Assembly (NCBI RefSeq): GCF_052857255.1
Contig: NC_135506.1
Location: 80,943,618-81,007,617 of the forward strand
Reading direction: 5' to 3'
DNA from: Amblyomma americanum
Taxonomy: Eukaryota; Arthropoda; Arachnida; Ixodida; Ixodidae
DNA length: 64,000 nt
Positions 41,701 to 51,529 of this stretch are shown here, in pieces. Within the stretch, counting starts at the first letter, position 1. Each line of letters opens with the position of its first letter. Under the pieces are notes generated by a model that was not told where the DNA came from, did not search any database, and saw nothing but the letters and a program-made list of their open reading frames with translations. Made by a program: the position numbers and the translations under genes.

Positions 41701-43340
41701 TCACCATTTGCCTCTGATTCCTGGCTGTACCTAAGCTTGGAAGCAAGCTCGCGTGATTTGGACCTAGTCAGGGCTTTCACTGTCCCCTCAGCCAGCTTCT
41801 GACCTCGATCGCAAAGCAGCTGATTTGACTTATTGGAGAATAGATACGGGTACTGCAATGAAACAGCCGACGAGACGGCGGCTTCTGTCACTAGCTCGCC
41901 GAACGGGCCGGAAATCACCACCCTTGCCATAGGCAGGCACACACTCTGATTTTCTAGTACCTGTCTTGTCCATGCTACTTCCCCAGTTAAGTCTTCCTCC
42001 TTGACATATGAGGGGTGAACAATGTCCATTGTTGCCCCGCTGTCCCGAAGGACCCTGCACAATTTTTCATTTACTTGGAGTTCGTGAATATATGTACGCA
42101 GAAGTTCCAAATTCTCATCACTGTCGTAGGCATATGAGAAAGCTAATCGCGTCTTCGTACACCTTGCTGCAATATGTCCAGTTTCCTGACAGTTGAAACA
42201 ACGGAACGGCTTCCTGGCCTCGAACTCCTTCGTCAATGCTTTCTGAGCTCCGGCCTGCTTGGCACGATCCTCAGTTTTTTCTGGGGCCTGTTTAGTGCCC
42301 TCAAATGTCTCGCGATTCCTAAATTGCGATCGATTTTTGGGAATGAAATGCTTCCTTAAACCGAACGCTTTCTTTTCAGACTCGCTTGACTCGGAACTCA
42401 GCTTTCTCCGTGTTGCATATTCGTCCGCTAGTTCTGCAGCTTTCTCCACTGTGCTCACATTTTCTCTGTCTTGCACCCATAACTTAACGGCCTCAGGGAT
42501 ACTGTTATAGAACTGCTCGAGGCCTACACATTCGACAACCTTATCTTTGGTGTCATATGCCTCCGCGCCCTTCAACCACTCTGTAAGGTTCGCCTTCAAA
42601 CTGAATGCGAATTCTGCATAGCTCTCGCTGCATCTCTTGCTGGCACCTCTGAACCGCTGTCGGAATTCTTCTGCCGAAAGTCGGTACTTTCTTAGCAAAC
42701 TCGCTTTAACCCTCTCGTAGTCATCGGCATCTTTCGCGTCAAGCCTCGCGACTATAGTGGCCGCCTCACAGGGTAACACCATTAGTAGCTTTTGTGGCCA
42801 GGTCTCCTTAGCGTAACCCCGTTTCTCACACGTCCTCTCGAAATTCACGAGGTAATAACCAAGATCCTCGCCAATCTTATACGGCTGCATCAATCTGTCC
42901 ATAGGAAACGATTCGGCCTGACTCACTCTCTCTGGAGTCATGCCTCTCGAACTCTCACATTCCAGTTTCTTTTGGTCATTCGCAAGCTGTAACCTTCTGA
43001 GCTCCCGTTCCTCTCGCTCGGCCGCTAGCCGTTGGCGCTCATTTTCCTCTCTCTTTCGCTCAGTTTCCTCTTTCTTTCGCTCATCTTCCTCTTTCTTTCG
43101 CTCATCTTCCTTTTTCTTTCTCTCAGCTTTGAGGAGTTCCCACGTATCGCTAACTGTTTCTTCATTAGCGGTTTCCAAGAGCAATGTGCAAATGTGTGAC
43201 TTTTTCACCTTCTCCTCTACATCTACACCCAACTCATCACACAATGACAGCAAATCTGACCTTAGCAACTTCATTAGATCCATGTTTGCTGCTCTGAGCC
43301 TTGAATTTGCTGAACAACTGTTGACGTGAGCTACACGCAA
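38775..43340 (-). CDS. Gag-pol polyprotein with one in-frame stop
   Basis: Minus-strand frame of 1,520 residues interrupted by TGA at 39363-39365, probably from CGA by C-to-T change. Likely start is Met20. Residues 64-128 form a charged coiled coil of K/E/R repeats. About 150-313 is the capsid, SCAN-like around LLRKYRLSAEEFRQRF and VVECVGLEQFYNSIPEAVKL. Zinc knuckle C381-x2-C384-x4-H389-x4-C394. Protease DSG at 433. Integrase: H676, H683, C713, C716, then D746, D805, E840 and a GPY/F-like module at 976-998. Reverse transcriptase: LDLVRGYWQVP at 1191, YLDD at 1253. RNase H follows the stop, with CDASDRG, ETDHCP and GNADGLSR. Catalytic residues are present throughout, so the copy is almost intact. 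It would copy and integrate its own RNA. Confidence 0.92.
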
Positions 43341-43475
43341 TCAGACTCACTGATCAACTTCCCTCGATTCCCAGCAGTTCAATGTACTAACCCAAACAAT
43401 TGAAGCCTGGCGAATCTCAAGCAAAGTTCAAGCACTCACCCACGGAAGCAACATCACGCCGCATGGTCGATCCAA

Positions 43476-43488
43476 CCGCTGCCAACCA
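43476..43488 (-). other. Candidate primer binding site
   Basis: TGGTTGGCAGCGG starts two bases inside the 5' LTR on the minus strand. It begins with TGG, as expected for the CCA end of a tRNA, and resembles a leucine tRNA 3' end with one extra base. The tRNA is not established. Confidence 0.45.
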
Positions 43489-43490
43489 GT

Positions 43491-44370
43491 TGTTAGATGC
43501 GGGCCCCTGGTTCGCCTGTGCCGTCTCTCGCCAAGGTCGGTGTCCCCGGGTTCCGGATCGGGAGACTGCTGTAGTGGGGTTGACGAAGAGATGAGAGGGT
43601 CTTCGAGGTGAAGAAGAGACTGTAGGGTTTATTTACATTTATACAAAGATTGAAAGAGTGAATCGGGAGCTGGCGAACACACGCCAGATCGCTGCTTAAA
43701 TAGGGTCCGCTGTCCCCAGGTCCCTAGTTGGGGAATGTAGTTCATTAAAAATGCGTCGAATCACTGTGATGTAGATCACGTGTCCAGTCTTCCGGGTCCG
43801 CCCCCAGCCACACACTCTTGCCACTTCTGGCAGATTAGTGTCCGCGCTGTCCAGGCTTCAGTGATGAATAGCCCGAAGGGGGTCCCATTGAGAGCGTCGA
43901 TGGTCATTCACCTGCACTTCACAGCGGTAGCGTGGGGCGAATGGATCCCACCGCAGTTCGCAGAAGCTTTCACGTATGGGTGTGGGAAAGCACAGTCTAA
44001 GTCGAAGTTGTTTTCGAAGCACGAAGATTCCAGAGACGTTGGCTTAGTCAAACCCGGCCGCATTTGTCACGGCTGATTTGCAGTTCCGCCGCTCGCCGGC
44101 TCCCCGTCGTCCCCTCCGGGAGAAAAATGTCCCGGGGGGGTCCGGCGTTGAGAACAAAAGACAGGTTCACTAAAGCCTTTCTCAGACAGCGGGGAGCCGT
44201 TTCACCCCTTAAACAGCAGGGGGGGGGGGGGGGGGGGAATGACCCTTGTAGACGCCACCACCTGCACTCGTAGCGCTGCAACCACATCGACGGCCCTTTG
44301 AAGCCTCGGTAGATTGATGAGTCCCAGTGGCTTTAATATTCTTGGCATGTTGGCGTCTCCAAACGTAACA
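43491..44370 (-). repeat. 5' LTR (element orientation)
   Basis: 880 bp. On the minus strand GTATAAAT (43637-43644) is followed closely by AATAAA (43628-43633), a plausible TATA box and polyadenylation signal. The G run at 44219-44237 is 19 long. Confidence 0.92.
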
Positions 44371-45600
44371 CCACATTCACGTCTTCCAGCCCAGCACCCA
44401 GAGTAGTCTCGGTGACGGCCACTGAAAGGTGGGTGCTGGAATCATCATGAAACTTCTCTCGAGTTTGACAGTGCGTGAACGTTTCTGAGGACTCTAGGGC
44501 AAGAAACGTAGTTACTGTTCGGTTGTATGCTGTTACTGAGGTGCAAGAGATCCACAGGAAGCGCTTGACTTTTCCGGGGGGCCTTCTTTATGCTGACGTG
44601 AGCTTTTAAAAGCCCGATTTTATGGGGTTTGGTGTCCCGAAGTGACTCAGGCTTTAAGGGACGCCGTATTAGAGGGCTGCGGAAATCTTGACCGACTAGA
44701 GTTCTTAGCATGCGGCGACATCGCACTGTACACGAGCCTCCAGCATTTCGCCTCAATCTCAATGCGACCGCCTAAGGCCAGGATCGAACTAAAGTCTTTT
44801 GTTTAGCAGCCTGGCATTAAAACCACTGAGCCATCACGGCGTCTCATGCAAATGCGTTCCTCTTGCAATCTCTGCGGAAGTTTTGAACATTCACAGTAAA
44901 TGGAACGCTACCCGAAACTTGATCCCGTCATGTGCGAAATAAGAGGGAGGTCGTCCTAGGTAGAGCAGGTGCAAACGCCGCTTCAAAAGTGGTTGTTGCC
45001 GTCTTCAAACAGCATGTATGGTAATGCCCTGGTTTTACACGACATTAGGGTCCAGAGAGGCACCTTACTGAATGAAGCTGAATGTATGGTTATGATAAGA
45101 GACAGCTGTACAAGGTGCAATTCAACGGTATCCATCGGAGTTGTTCGATAGGCGAAACCAACGAACTTATGAAGCGAAAAATAATGGCTGGCTATTTAGC
45201 ATTCATGAGCACGAAAAATCGCGGCTTTCTGCTTGTGGGCACCACCGCCAAGTACCTCAAAACCTGACCAAGGTATCGACTTGACCATAGAAGCACATGT
45301 CCAGCATTCTTGGAACAAAATTTTTATTGGTATGGAAATATTGAGCGTAATGGTCCATTTTTACGATGTGTAACAGGATATTTCTTTCGAAGTTTTCGAT
45401 GCCTTGCATCCAGCAGTTACGACTGCGATAAATACCAATGGAAACGGTTTGGCGACAGCAAAAACGTTAATAAGGAAAAATGCACGCCTGTCGACGATAG
45501 GTCCGGGGTTATATTGATTGTTATAGTGAAATCTTTTAATATACACTCGCGTTTACATGAATGCGACAGAAGTTCACTCTAGCTCTTCTTTTGAGGGAAA
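44371..45600 (+). pseudogene. Secreted-protein locus, copy B, right part
   Basis: Continues copy B from CCACATTCACGTCTTCCAGC (matching copy A at 34333), reaches GAAAG|GTGGGTGCTGG (a weakened donor; copies A and C have GTGAGT) and runs through intron sequence. It holds the family B SINE at 44611-44842 and blocks shared with copy C such as GTAGAGCAGGTGCAAACGC and GTTAATAAGGAAAAATGCAC. Similarity to copy C ends about 45555; no exon 2 was found here. Confidence 0.55.
44611..44842 (-). mobile_element. SINE family B in the intron of copy B
   Basis: Reverse-complement family B with TTTGGTGTCCCGAAGTGACT tail, core and a degenerate B box (ATCGAACTAAAG). Matches the SINE position in copies A and C. 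Confidence 0.72.
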
Positions 45601-45784
45601 GAGCAGGTTTTTTGAAAGAAAGGCCTGACTCCCCCTTTACTCTCTTCATCCACGTTCTGTACTCCCCCTGAGTAAGGCGACTCGAGGCGACTTCTGTTAC
45701 ATTCATGCAGACAAGGCTCAAGAAAAGATTGTGTTCATAAAGTTTTGAACATTCGCAGTAAATGCAACGCTATTCCAGAGACAA

Positions 45785-45870
45785 CCTCTAACTCCCTTAA
45801 CTCACAGCATATTTGAGGTGTCCACTAAGATGTGATAAACTCACCGCGTCTTTCATTTCCCGGTATTGAA
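45785..45870 (+). mobile_element. SINE family A, 3' fragment
   Basis: CTTAACTCACAGCATATTTG, GAGGTGTCCACTAAGATGTG and TTTCATTTCCC: a diverged tail like that at 31190-31268. Confidence 0.45.
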
Positions 45871-45939
45871 TGTTTTACTGGCTAGGCCTTTAGGCCAGCA
45901 GCGAGGAAGGCACCCTGTCAGGTTTATATAACGTAACAA

Positions 45940-46620
45940 GCCTATAATCGTTTTTGCTGTAATATACTTAATTCAAAACAATTATTTCGCCGAAAAGAGC
46001 CGGCTACAGGAGATACATGTTCTGTCGAAAAGAGCTGGTTGCAGGAGAGAGATGCTATTTGGCCGTTACCCCATGGCTGTTGGCGACCTAGTCGGCCCAC
46101 TCTATGACCCAGACTTGCGTCCTTGAGTCCAAGCTGGTCAGCACGGCCTCCCATTGCTCTAGAGAAGGAACTTTATTAAAAAAAACCCAAAACCCTCCCG
46201 TGTGTTGTGCGATGTCAGTGCGCGTTAGAGATCCCTAGATGGTGTATATTATTCCGGAGACCTCCAACACGGCACCTCTTCCTTTTCACTCCCCCATTTA
46301 TCGCCTTTCTTACTGTGTGGTTCGGGTGTTCACCGAGATACATGACAGCTACTGCGGCACTTCCTTTCCACAAAAACCAATATTTAATTTAGATTCTTTC
46401 CTGCAGTCTCATAGGATGTGATCACAAGTGTCTCGAATGCCTGAGCGCTTACACTGCGGGTTATGCTGGTTAGGATGTACCTATATGCGCTCGCAGAGAA
46501 GGTTTAGAAACGAGCGCGCTTGAAGACTACGCCTTAGTTGAAAGATGTCTGGAGTGAAATAAACGCGCCTCTCCTGCTTAAAATGGTTGGTAACGCTGTG
46601 AAATGAGATCCGAGCCCTCC
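45940..46620 (-). pseudogene. I-clade LINE C-terminus split by a SINE
   Basis: Minus strand gives SLEQWEAVLTSLDSRTQVWV and IEWADYVANSHGVTAK near 46150-46060, then a 3' end at about 45970. The RNase H side lies at 46390-46620 (FHSVTNHFKQERRVYFTPDI). The same LINE region is uninterrupted at 31390-31940, and a SINE fills 46194-46389 here. Confidence 0.62.
46194..46389 (+). mobile_element. SINE family A, core and tail
   Basis: GTGCGATGTCAGTGCGCGTT through TTCCGGAGACCTCCAACACG to CCACAAAAACCAATATTTA. The tRNA head is absent. Confidence 0.72.
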
Positions 46621-46639
46621 CTGAAAAACTCCCTGAAGG

Positions 46640-47390
46640 AAAGAACTCCGGGTTCGAACCTGGAGTACCCGAGTTCAAACCCGACCGCGGCGGCCGCGCT
46701 TCAATGGAGGCGAAGCGCTAAGGCACCCGTGTGCTGTGTAATGTCAGTGCACGTTAGATTCCCATGTGGCCAAAATTATTCCAGAGCCAACCACTACTAC
46801 AGGCACCTCTTTCATCCTTTCTTTTCTTAGTACTTCCTTTATCCCTTCTATAACAGCGCAGTCCATTTCTTTTCGTATTAAAGCCACATCGCTCTACATC
46901 CTAAAGAATGTGAACCCCCCACTTACAGTTTTACAGCCTAGCTGTACGCCTTTAACCCTCGTGAAATCGCGAGCGTCTAATTTTGAGTTACGCGCCGCAT
47001 TAGCCCAGTGGCTAGGGTGCTCGTCTACTGAGCCAGTGTACCCGGGTTCGAACCCGATCGCGGCGGGCGCGTTTCGATGGAGGCGAAATAAATATCTTAA
47101 TGGGTTTTTGTGGATAGGAAATGGCGCAGTATCTGTCTCATATATCATTGGACACCTGAACCACGCAAAAGGCGCTGGTGTGCTGTCTGATGTCAGGGCA
47201 GGTTGAAGGTTCACAGGTGGTCGAAATTATTCGGGAGAAATCCGATACGGCACCTCTTCCCTCCTTCAGTCTGTCACTTCCTCCTTTATCCCTCTATTAA
47301 CGGCGCAGTGCGGGTGCCCACCGAGATATATCACACCATTACTGCGTCATTTCCTTTCCTCAAATACAATCCATTTCCATTTTCCAATTT
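46640..47390. mobile_element. SINE family A cluster
   Basis: 46640-46865: plus, B box to tail. 46990-47092: plus tRNA head (TTAGCCCAGTGGCTAGGGTG, GGGTTCGAACCC). 47093-47165: minus tail. 47165-47385: plus core and tail. Breakpoints are approximate; the SINEs appear to have inserted into one another. Confidence 0.65.
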
Positions 47391-47399
47391 TGGGTATTT

Positions 47400-48880
47400 A
47401 TACCGACAGTAGATATACCTATTCGCCTCTTCTCTGTAGTATCGAAGCAGTTGGTCTCGATAGACGCCGCTGCCAGCGGATTGCGGGAACTGTTCACCAC
47501 CTCACCACCGCGAGGGCGAACGCTTGTTTGTGCACGTGCTCCGCCGCCTCCACGCGCAACGCATTGGTGTATTCTAAAGGAAGAGAAGGTGGGCTCGCGA
47601 GCATGTTCTCCCCTTACCTCCCCTTTCTCCCTCTCCTCACCATACTTCTATCGGCATGCCGGCAGTGTGCGTGGTGTTTGAGCCACATGTAGACAAGCTC
47701 GTGCCTTCCCCTTTCCACTTCTAATCAACCACTCACTCACGCGTGCTTTATTCGAACACTAGGGACGCGCGAGACACGTGCGGGAGCGACGCCGATTCTT
47801 GGCGAGCGTTCCTTCTTTTGTTCTTGGTTCAGTAGCTGATGAGCTTCATACTGAGAAGGTGGTCGGTGTTCTCTACCTGTCTTCCAGCACAGCACCCTCA
47901 GTAGGGAAGGATGCCGTCAGTTTTGAGGATTCTAGGTGGCGACGAAACAAAGGTGAGTGCTGGAATTATCATGAAGGTTCGCTAGAGTCTGCGAGTGCGT
48001 GGACATGCCGAGTGTGTTTCTGATGGCCCTAGGGCAAGAAACTTAGTTACTTGTCGGCGGTATGGTGTTAGTTTTGACACGAAGCACAAGTTTTTGCTGA
48101 GGCGTTCTCTCTTGTGACGTTAGGTTTTTAAAAACTTGGTTTATAAAACCTCCCAAAGCGACTCAGGCTATGAGGGACGCAGTAGTGAAGGGCACCGGAT
48201 AAGTTCGACCAGCTGGTGTTCTTTAACGTGCATTGGCATCGTACAGTAAACGAGCTTCTAGCATTTCGCCTTCATCGAAACGCAACCGCGTCGTTCGGGT
48301 CAGCAGCCGTGCATTATATACCACTTAGCCACCGTGGCGGCTCGGGCAAAACCGTCCTTCTTGCAACTGGTGAGAAATTTTGGATATGCAGTGAATTGCA
48401 CGCTACCCGCACCTTCATGACGTCTTGTGCGAGATAGGAGGCTGAGTCGTCTTAGGTAAAGCAGGTACAAACGCTATTTCAGAAGTGATTGCGGCCGCCC
48501 TTAAGCAGCACGTACGGTAACGTCCTGGTACTGTAATGTCCGGTAATGTAAGACGCCGAAGACAGCTACTTTTCTGCGACGCGAGCTCCTTAACGCTGTC
48601 GCGTTAATATTACAGGTAACGGCGCATTCTTCAGATGTGCAGCAAAGTCGTTTTATCATCCCTCGCTCCAAGCAATTAACTCATAGAAAGTAAGTGATTA
48701 TTGCTTTTGACGTTAATAGGAATGTTAATAAGAACAAATGCACGCCTCTCAACGGGAGGTCTGCGGAAATATTGATAGTGATATCTTAACGATGTATAAA
48801 AAAATTGCTTGCGTATTTCTAGTTCAATACTGTTTTTGTGCAGAATTGTTGGGTAAGCCCTTCAACCAACGGAATCTTAA
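47400..48880 (+). pseudogene. Secreted-protein locus, copy C
   Basis: The upstream part matches copy A (CACGTGCTCCGCCGCC, TATTCTAAAGGAAGAG). The ATG at 47838 opens MSFILRRWSVFSTCLPAQHP and then a stop; most of the hydrophobic core is deleted relative to copy A. The donor AAAG|GTGAGTGCTGG follows at about 47951, then an intron with a family B SINE (48136-48345). At 48783 a frame reads MYKKIACVFLVQYCFCAELL and GKPFNQRNLKPSVGTEKRLR. It may be a second exon starting after TTTTTGTGCAG at 48842 (ELLGKPF...), or a separate signal-peptide ORF. A LINE cuts the copy near 48880. Confidence 0.45.
48136..48345 (-). mobile_element. SINE family B in the intron of copy C
   Basis: TCCCAAAGCGACTCAGGCTA, GACCAGCTGGTGTTCTTTAA and a tRNA head remnant (GCCACCGTGGCGGC). 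It lies at the same intron position as in copies A and B. Confidence 0.75.
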
Positions 48881-50240
48881 GCCTTCTGTTGGCACTGAGA
48901 AAAGGTTAAGAGCTAAACTGCCTCAATATCCCAGTGCTGCTCGTTGAAATATTGGACTAATGATGGAATCTGGTCATCAGGGAGACAGTATAGGTGCCGG
49001 GCGGTCACCTTATCTGGCCTCGGTGGGGTGTTTTTTTTCTCATGGAATCAAGTTGCGCCCTGACTACTTCCATCGTGACCGTGTCATCAAGGGCCTCGTT
49101 GGGCATACCAGCATGCTCGAGATGGGGTATGTGTGGGCTTGCGCATTAGAACCTGTCCTACAACAGTTCTAGTATTTCCTCGTTGGTGCCCAGGGTGCAG
49201 CGGACGACCTCGTTCATCCGATCATGGGTTGCGCATTTTCTGTTTCTAGAGGCGATGAGAGATCTCAAGAACCACGTTATAAACCCCCCGTGAGTGCGCT
49301 GCAGACATTCGCATAGCGAATTGGAGTATTGTTGGTCAAGGGAGCATGCGTACTTCTCAGCTTAGGCGTTGACATGCTCAATGCGGAGCCGTAACTTGCG
49401 ACTATTGGAGTATTGCTGGTCAAGGGAGCATGTGTACTTCTCAGCTTAGGCGTTGACATGCTCAATGCGGAGCCGTAACTTGCGACTATGTGCCTCTTTT
49501 CTGCATCTCTTGGTGAGAGAGCGCCGTTCTTCCAACAGATGTAGAATTGCGTCGACCGCGGGACACTCTTACGTCGTTTCGACCTCTTTTGTAAATCTAG
49601 TTCTAAATCATAGTTCGTTCCTGATGTCCCGAGTCCAGTCGTCTGTGTCCGCAATGGGACTGCTCGAAGAGGAGCGAGATTCCCTCCATTTGTCCCAGTT
49701 CGCGAGTCGCGCAGATCCGATCTTTTCTTGTTTTGATCTGCCGATACTGACGCTGGTGGCGAATATATAGTGGTCGCTACCCATCTGCTGGTCTGTATAA
49801 CTCATATTCGGGTTAGCTGCTTTTTTACAAGCGTAAGGTCTGGGCAGGTACCCCGGCAGACGCTTATTGCTCAGTCTGGTTGGAAACGCAAGGTGCGTTG
49901 TTAGCGTGAGTCTTGCCGTGCAGTGGACGTAGTCGGGCTGATGATGATGATGGTTGCTGGGTTCCGGATTAGTCTCTCTTCTTTAATTATTTCGGTCAAT
50001 TTTCGACCTTTAGTTGTGGCCTTCGGGTTGCCCCACACAGAGTGCGGGGCGTTGAGGACCCCCGCCGCCGCCCCCTCCCCTCCGAATTACACAGGGAGCT
50101 TTGCCCGCCAGCTCCAGGAACATTTTAACAAGATGGCCTGGCCTAGAATGTCGGTTCTTAGGCGGGCTGCACACGCTCAATATATTGATTTGTAGGCAGC
50201 CGCCACCACCTTTGAGGAGTCCACTAAACAAGTGACCCAG
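48880..50240 (-). pseudogene. I-clade LINE ORF2, endonuclease to RT start
   Basis: Minus strand from 50231: LQINILSVCSPPKNRHSRPG (endonuclease), HSVWGNPKATTKGRKLTEII and QMGSDHYIFATSVSIGRSKQ near its end, then the linker HLLEERRSLTKRC and SRKLRLRIEHVNA, and RT-start residues TWFLRSLIASRNRK. A stop codon lies in the linker. An 84-bp segment of the linker is duplicated in frame (49321-49404 and 49405-49488). The copy ends near FNEQHWDIEAV at 48885, where it meets copy C of the secreted-protein locus. Confidence 0.72.
49321..49488. repeat. 84-bp tandem duplication
   Basis: Two adjacent copies of 84 bp (28 codons) starting TTGGAGTATT, differing at two positions (TTGTTGG versus TTGCTGG, GCATGCG versus GCATGTG). 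Confidence 0.9.
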
Positions 50241-50574
50241 TTACTCAGTGGCTTCACGCAGACATTGCTGAAACCCGAGAGAAGTGCTTTGGAACTCAAA
50301 ATCATTATTAGCCATGTGCGGTTGAGTTATTAATGATTATGATTAGTATGATTACTGCTAAACCCCCACGGCGTCCACATCGGCGCCTACGTTTTTTAGG
50401 GCCCTAGGGTGAAAACGCCGCTACTGTTCAGCGTTATGCTATTACTAAGGTGCAAAGCCAGAACACGTTGCACTATTCAAGTCTTTGTAATAAGGGCCTA
50501 ATTACTCACTGGCATCCACCCAAGCGCAGCTACAAAGGAAAGCTAGATAGCATTCTCAGAAACTTCACAGTTAA

Positions 50575-50665
50575 AAAAAATTCGTCCTGGTCCGGGGTTC
50601 GAGCCCGGGACCACCGCTTCAAGGGATCCGTCGGTAACTGAGCTAACCGGGACGGCAAGCTTATC
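50575..50665 (-). mobile_element. tRNA-like SINE head
   Basis: Minus strand GCCGTCCCGGTTAGCTCAGT (A box) and GGGCTCGAACCC (B box) fold into a partial cloverleaf, with CGTCC pairing GGACG as acceptor. An A-T rich stretch follows instead of a mature tRNA end, so it is a tRNA-derived SINE. It could relate to the Ruka SINE described from ixodid ticks; that is not verified. Confidence 0.55.
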
Positions 50666-50819
50666 GTAGGGCGAGAGCGAAGGCTCCCTAAACATTTGAC
50701 CAACGCTATTCAAGTCTGTTTCTCAGCCATTCTTTCTGGTACTGTGCGCATGGCTGTTCCAATGGGTACACCCTGATCAAGTTATTTCAATGTTTGTGGG
50801 TCTGTCCAGAGCATAGCAT

Positions 50820-51240
50820 AAATAAATATATATTCCCAGACGTGTGACAACGTTGTGGTAGTGGCGGTGTAAAGCCTTTATTGAATAAAAGAGGTGAGGT
50901 TCTTTTAAAAGCCCCGCAATCGGTGGATCCGTTTTTCCGGGACCAGATTGGTCGAAGCCGCCGGCCTAGCCCTCTTGACCAAAACCTTTTGGGCCTGAAG
51001 GTACGAGCAACCAAGCAGCGCCGCCTCCCATTCCTCTCTGGTAGGTCTTGGGCGAGGGGGGGGGGAGAGCTGAGTTGCGCTGGCAAGCCGAAACCATGTG
51101 GCAGATGGGCAGATGTCAGCCGGCTGGCTCCCCACAGTGTTTGCACTCGCGAGTGAACGCGGGATGGAAGTGTTTAGTACTCCCGGGCAAGGCAGTGTAT
51201 TCGTCAATAATCGGAGTAGCACCCGTTTGTTTGCTTTCCC
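50820..51240 (-). pseudogene. LINE ORF2 C-terminus and 3' end
   Basis: Minus strand: LLTNTLPCPGVL, ECKHCGEPADICH (zinc motif), REEWEAALLGCSYLQAQKVL and VKRAR, then AATAAAG at 50880 and a CACCGCCACTACCAC-rich end. It shares the CCACTACCAC-type 3' end with the LINE at 34796-37085. Only the end survives. Frameshifts are present. Confidence 0.68.
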
Positions 51241-51324
51241 CACTTCCTTTGCAAAGGCAAGGTACAGGCAGAAACGCCGCCCTGGAGCAATAGGCAGCCG
51301 GTGTTCAGTAGACTCAAATCATTT

Positions 51325-51465
51325 AAGGAAAGGAAAGGCGCATACCTGCTCATTGGGTGAGTGGACACCTCAGTCATGCTTTGAGCTACGTGGCGGTAAT
51401 GACAGAGGTGTGCGCTGCATACGTTGACAACGTGGGGGCAGAAACGCGGCATTGCAGTGGTTTCT
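51325..51465 (+). repeat. Dispersed repeat copy 1 (GGAAAGGCGCATA)
   Basis: GGAAAGGCGCATACCTGCTC, GTGGACACCTCAGTCATGCT and GTGGCGGTAATG. Related copies lie at 52655-52725, 53470-53605 and 53680-53755. Unidentified short repeat. Confidence 0.6.
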
Positions 51466-51529
51466 GCTGCTGCTCTTGCACGTTCGATAAGCTGACGTTG
51501 ATGTCCTTCTTTCGACATGGACAGTTCCG

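Larger units (their letters stand above)
37423..44370 (-). mobile_element. Ty3/gypsy-like LTR retrotransposon, integrase before RT
   Basis: 6,948 bp, coding on the minus strand. LTRs of 870 bp (37423-38292) and 880 bp (43491-44370) begin TGTTAGATGC and end CCAAACGTAACA. They differ by a longer G run (9 versus 19) and about five substitutions, so the insertion is recent. CCAC flanks both sides and occurs once in the unoccupied copy A (34333-34336), giving a 4-bp target duplication. One continuous gag-pol frame (43340-38775) has a single stop. Domain order is capsid, zinc knuckle, protease, integrase, reverse transcriptase, RNase H. This is the order of the Gmr1-type group. Confidence 0.93.

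Noticed and set aside
41416..41802. 128-residue plus-strand frame inside the retrotransposon
   Set aside because: Antisense shadow of the gag-pol frame, with no supporting feature.
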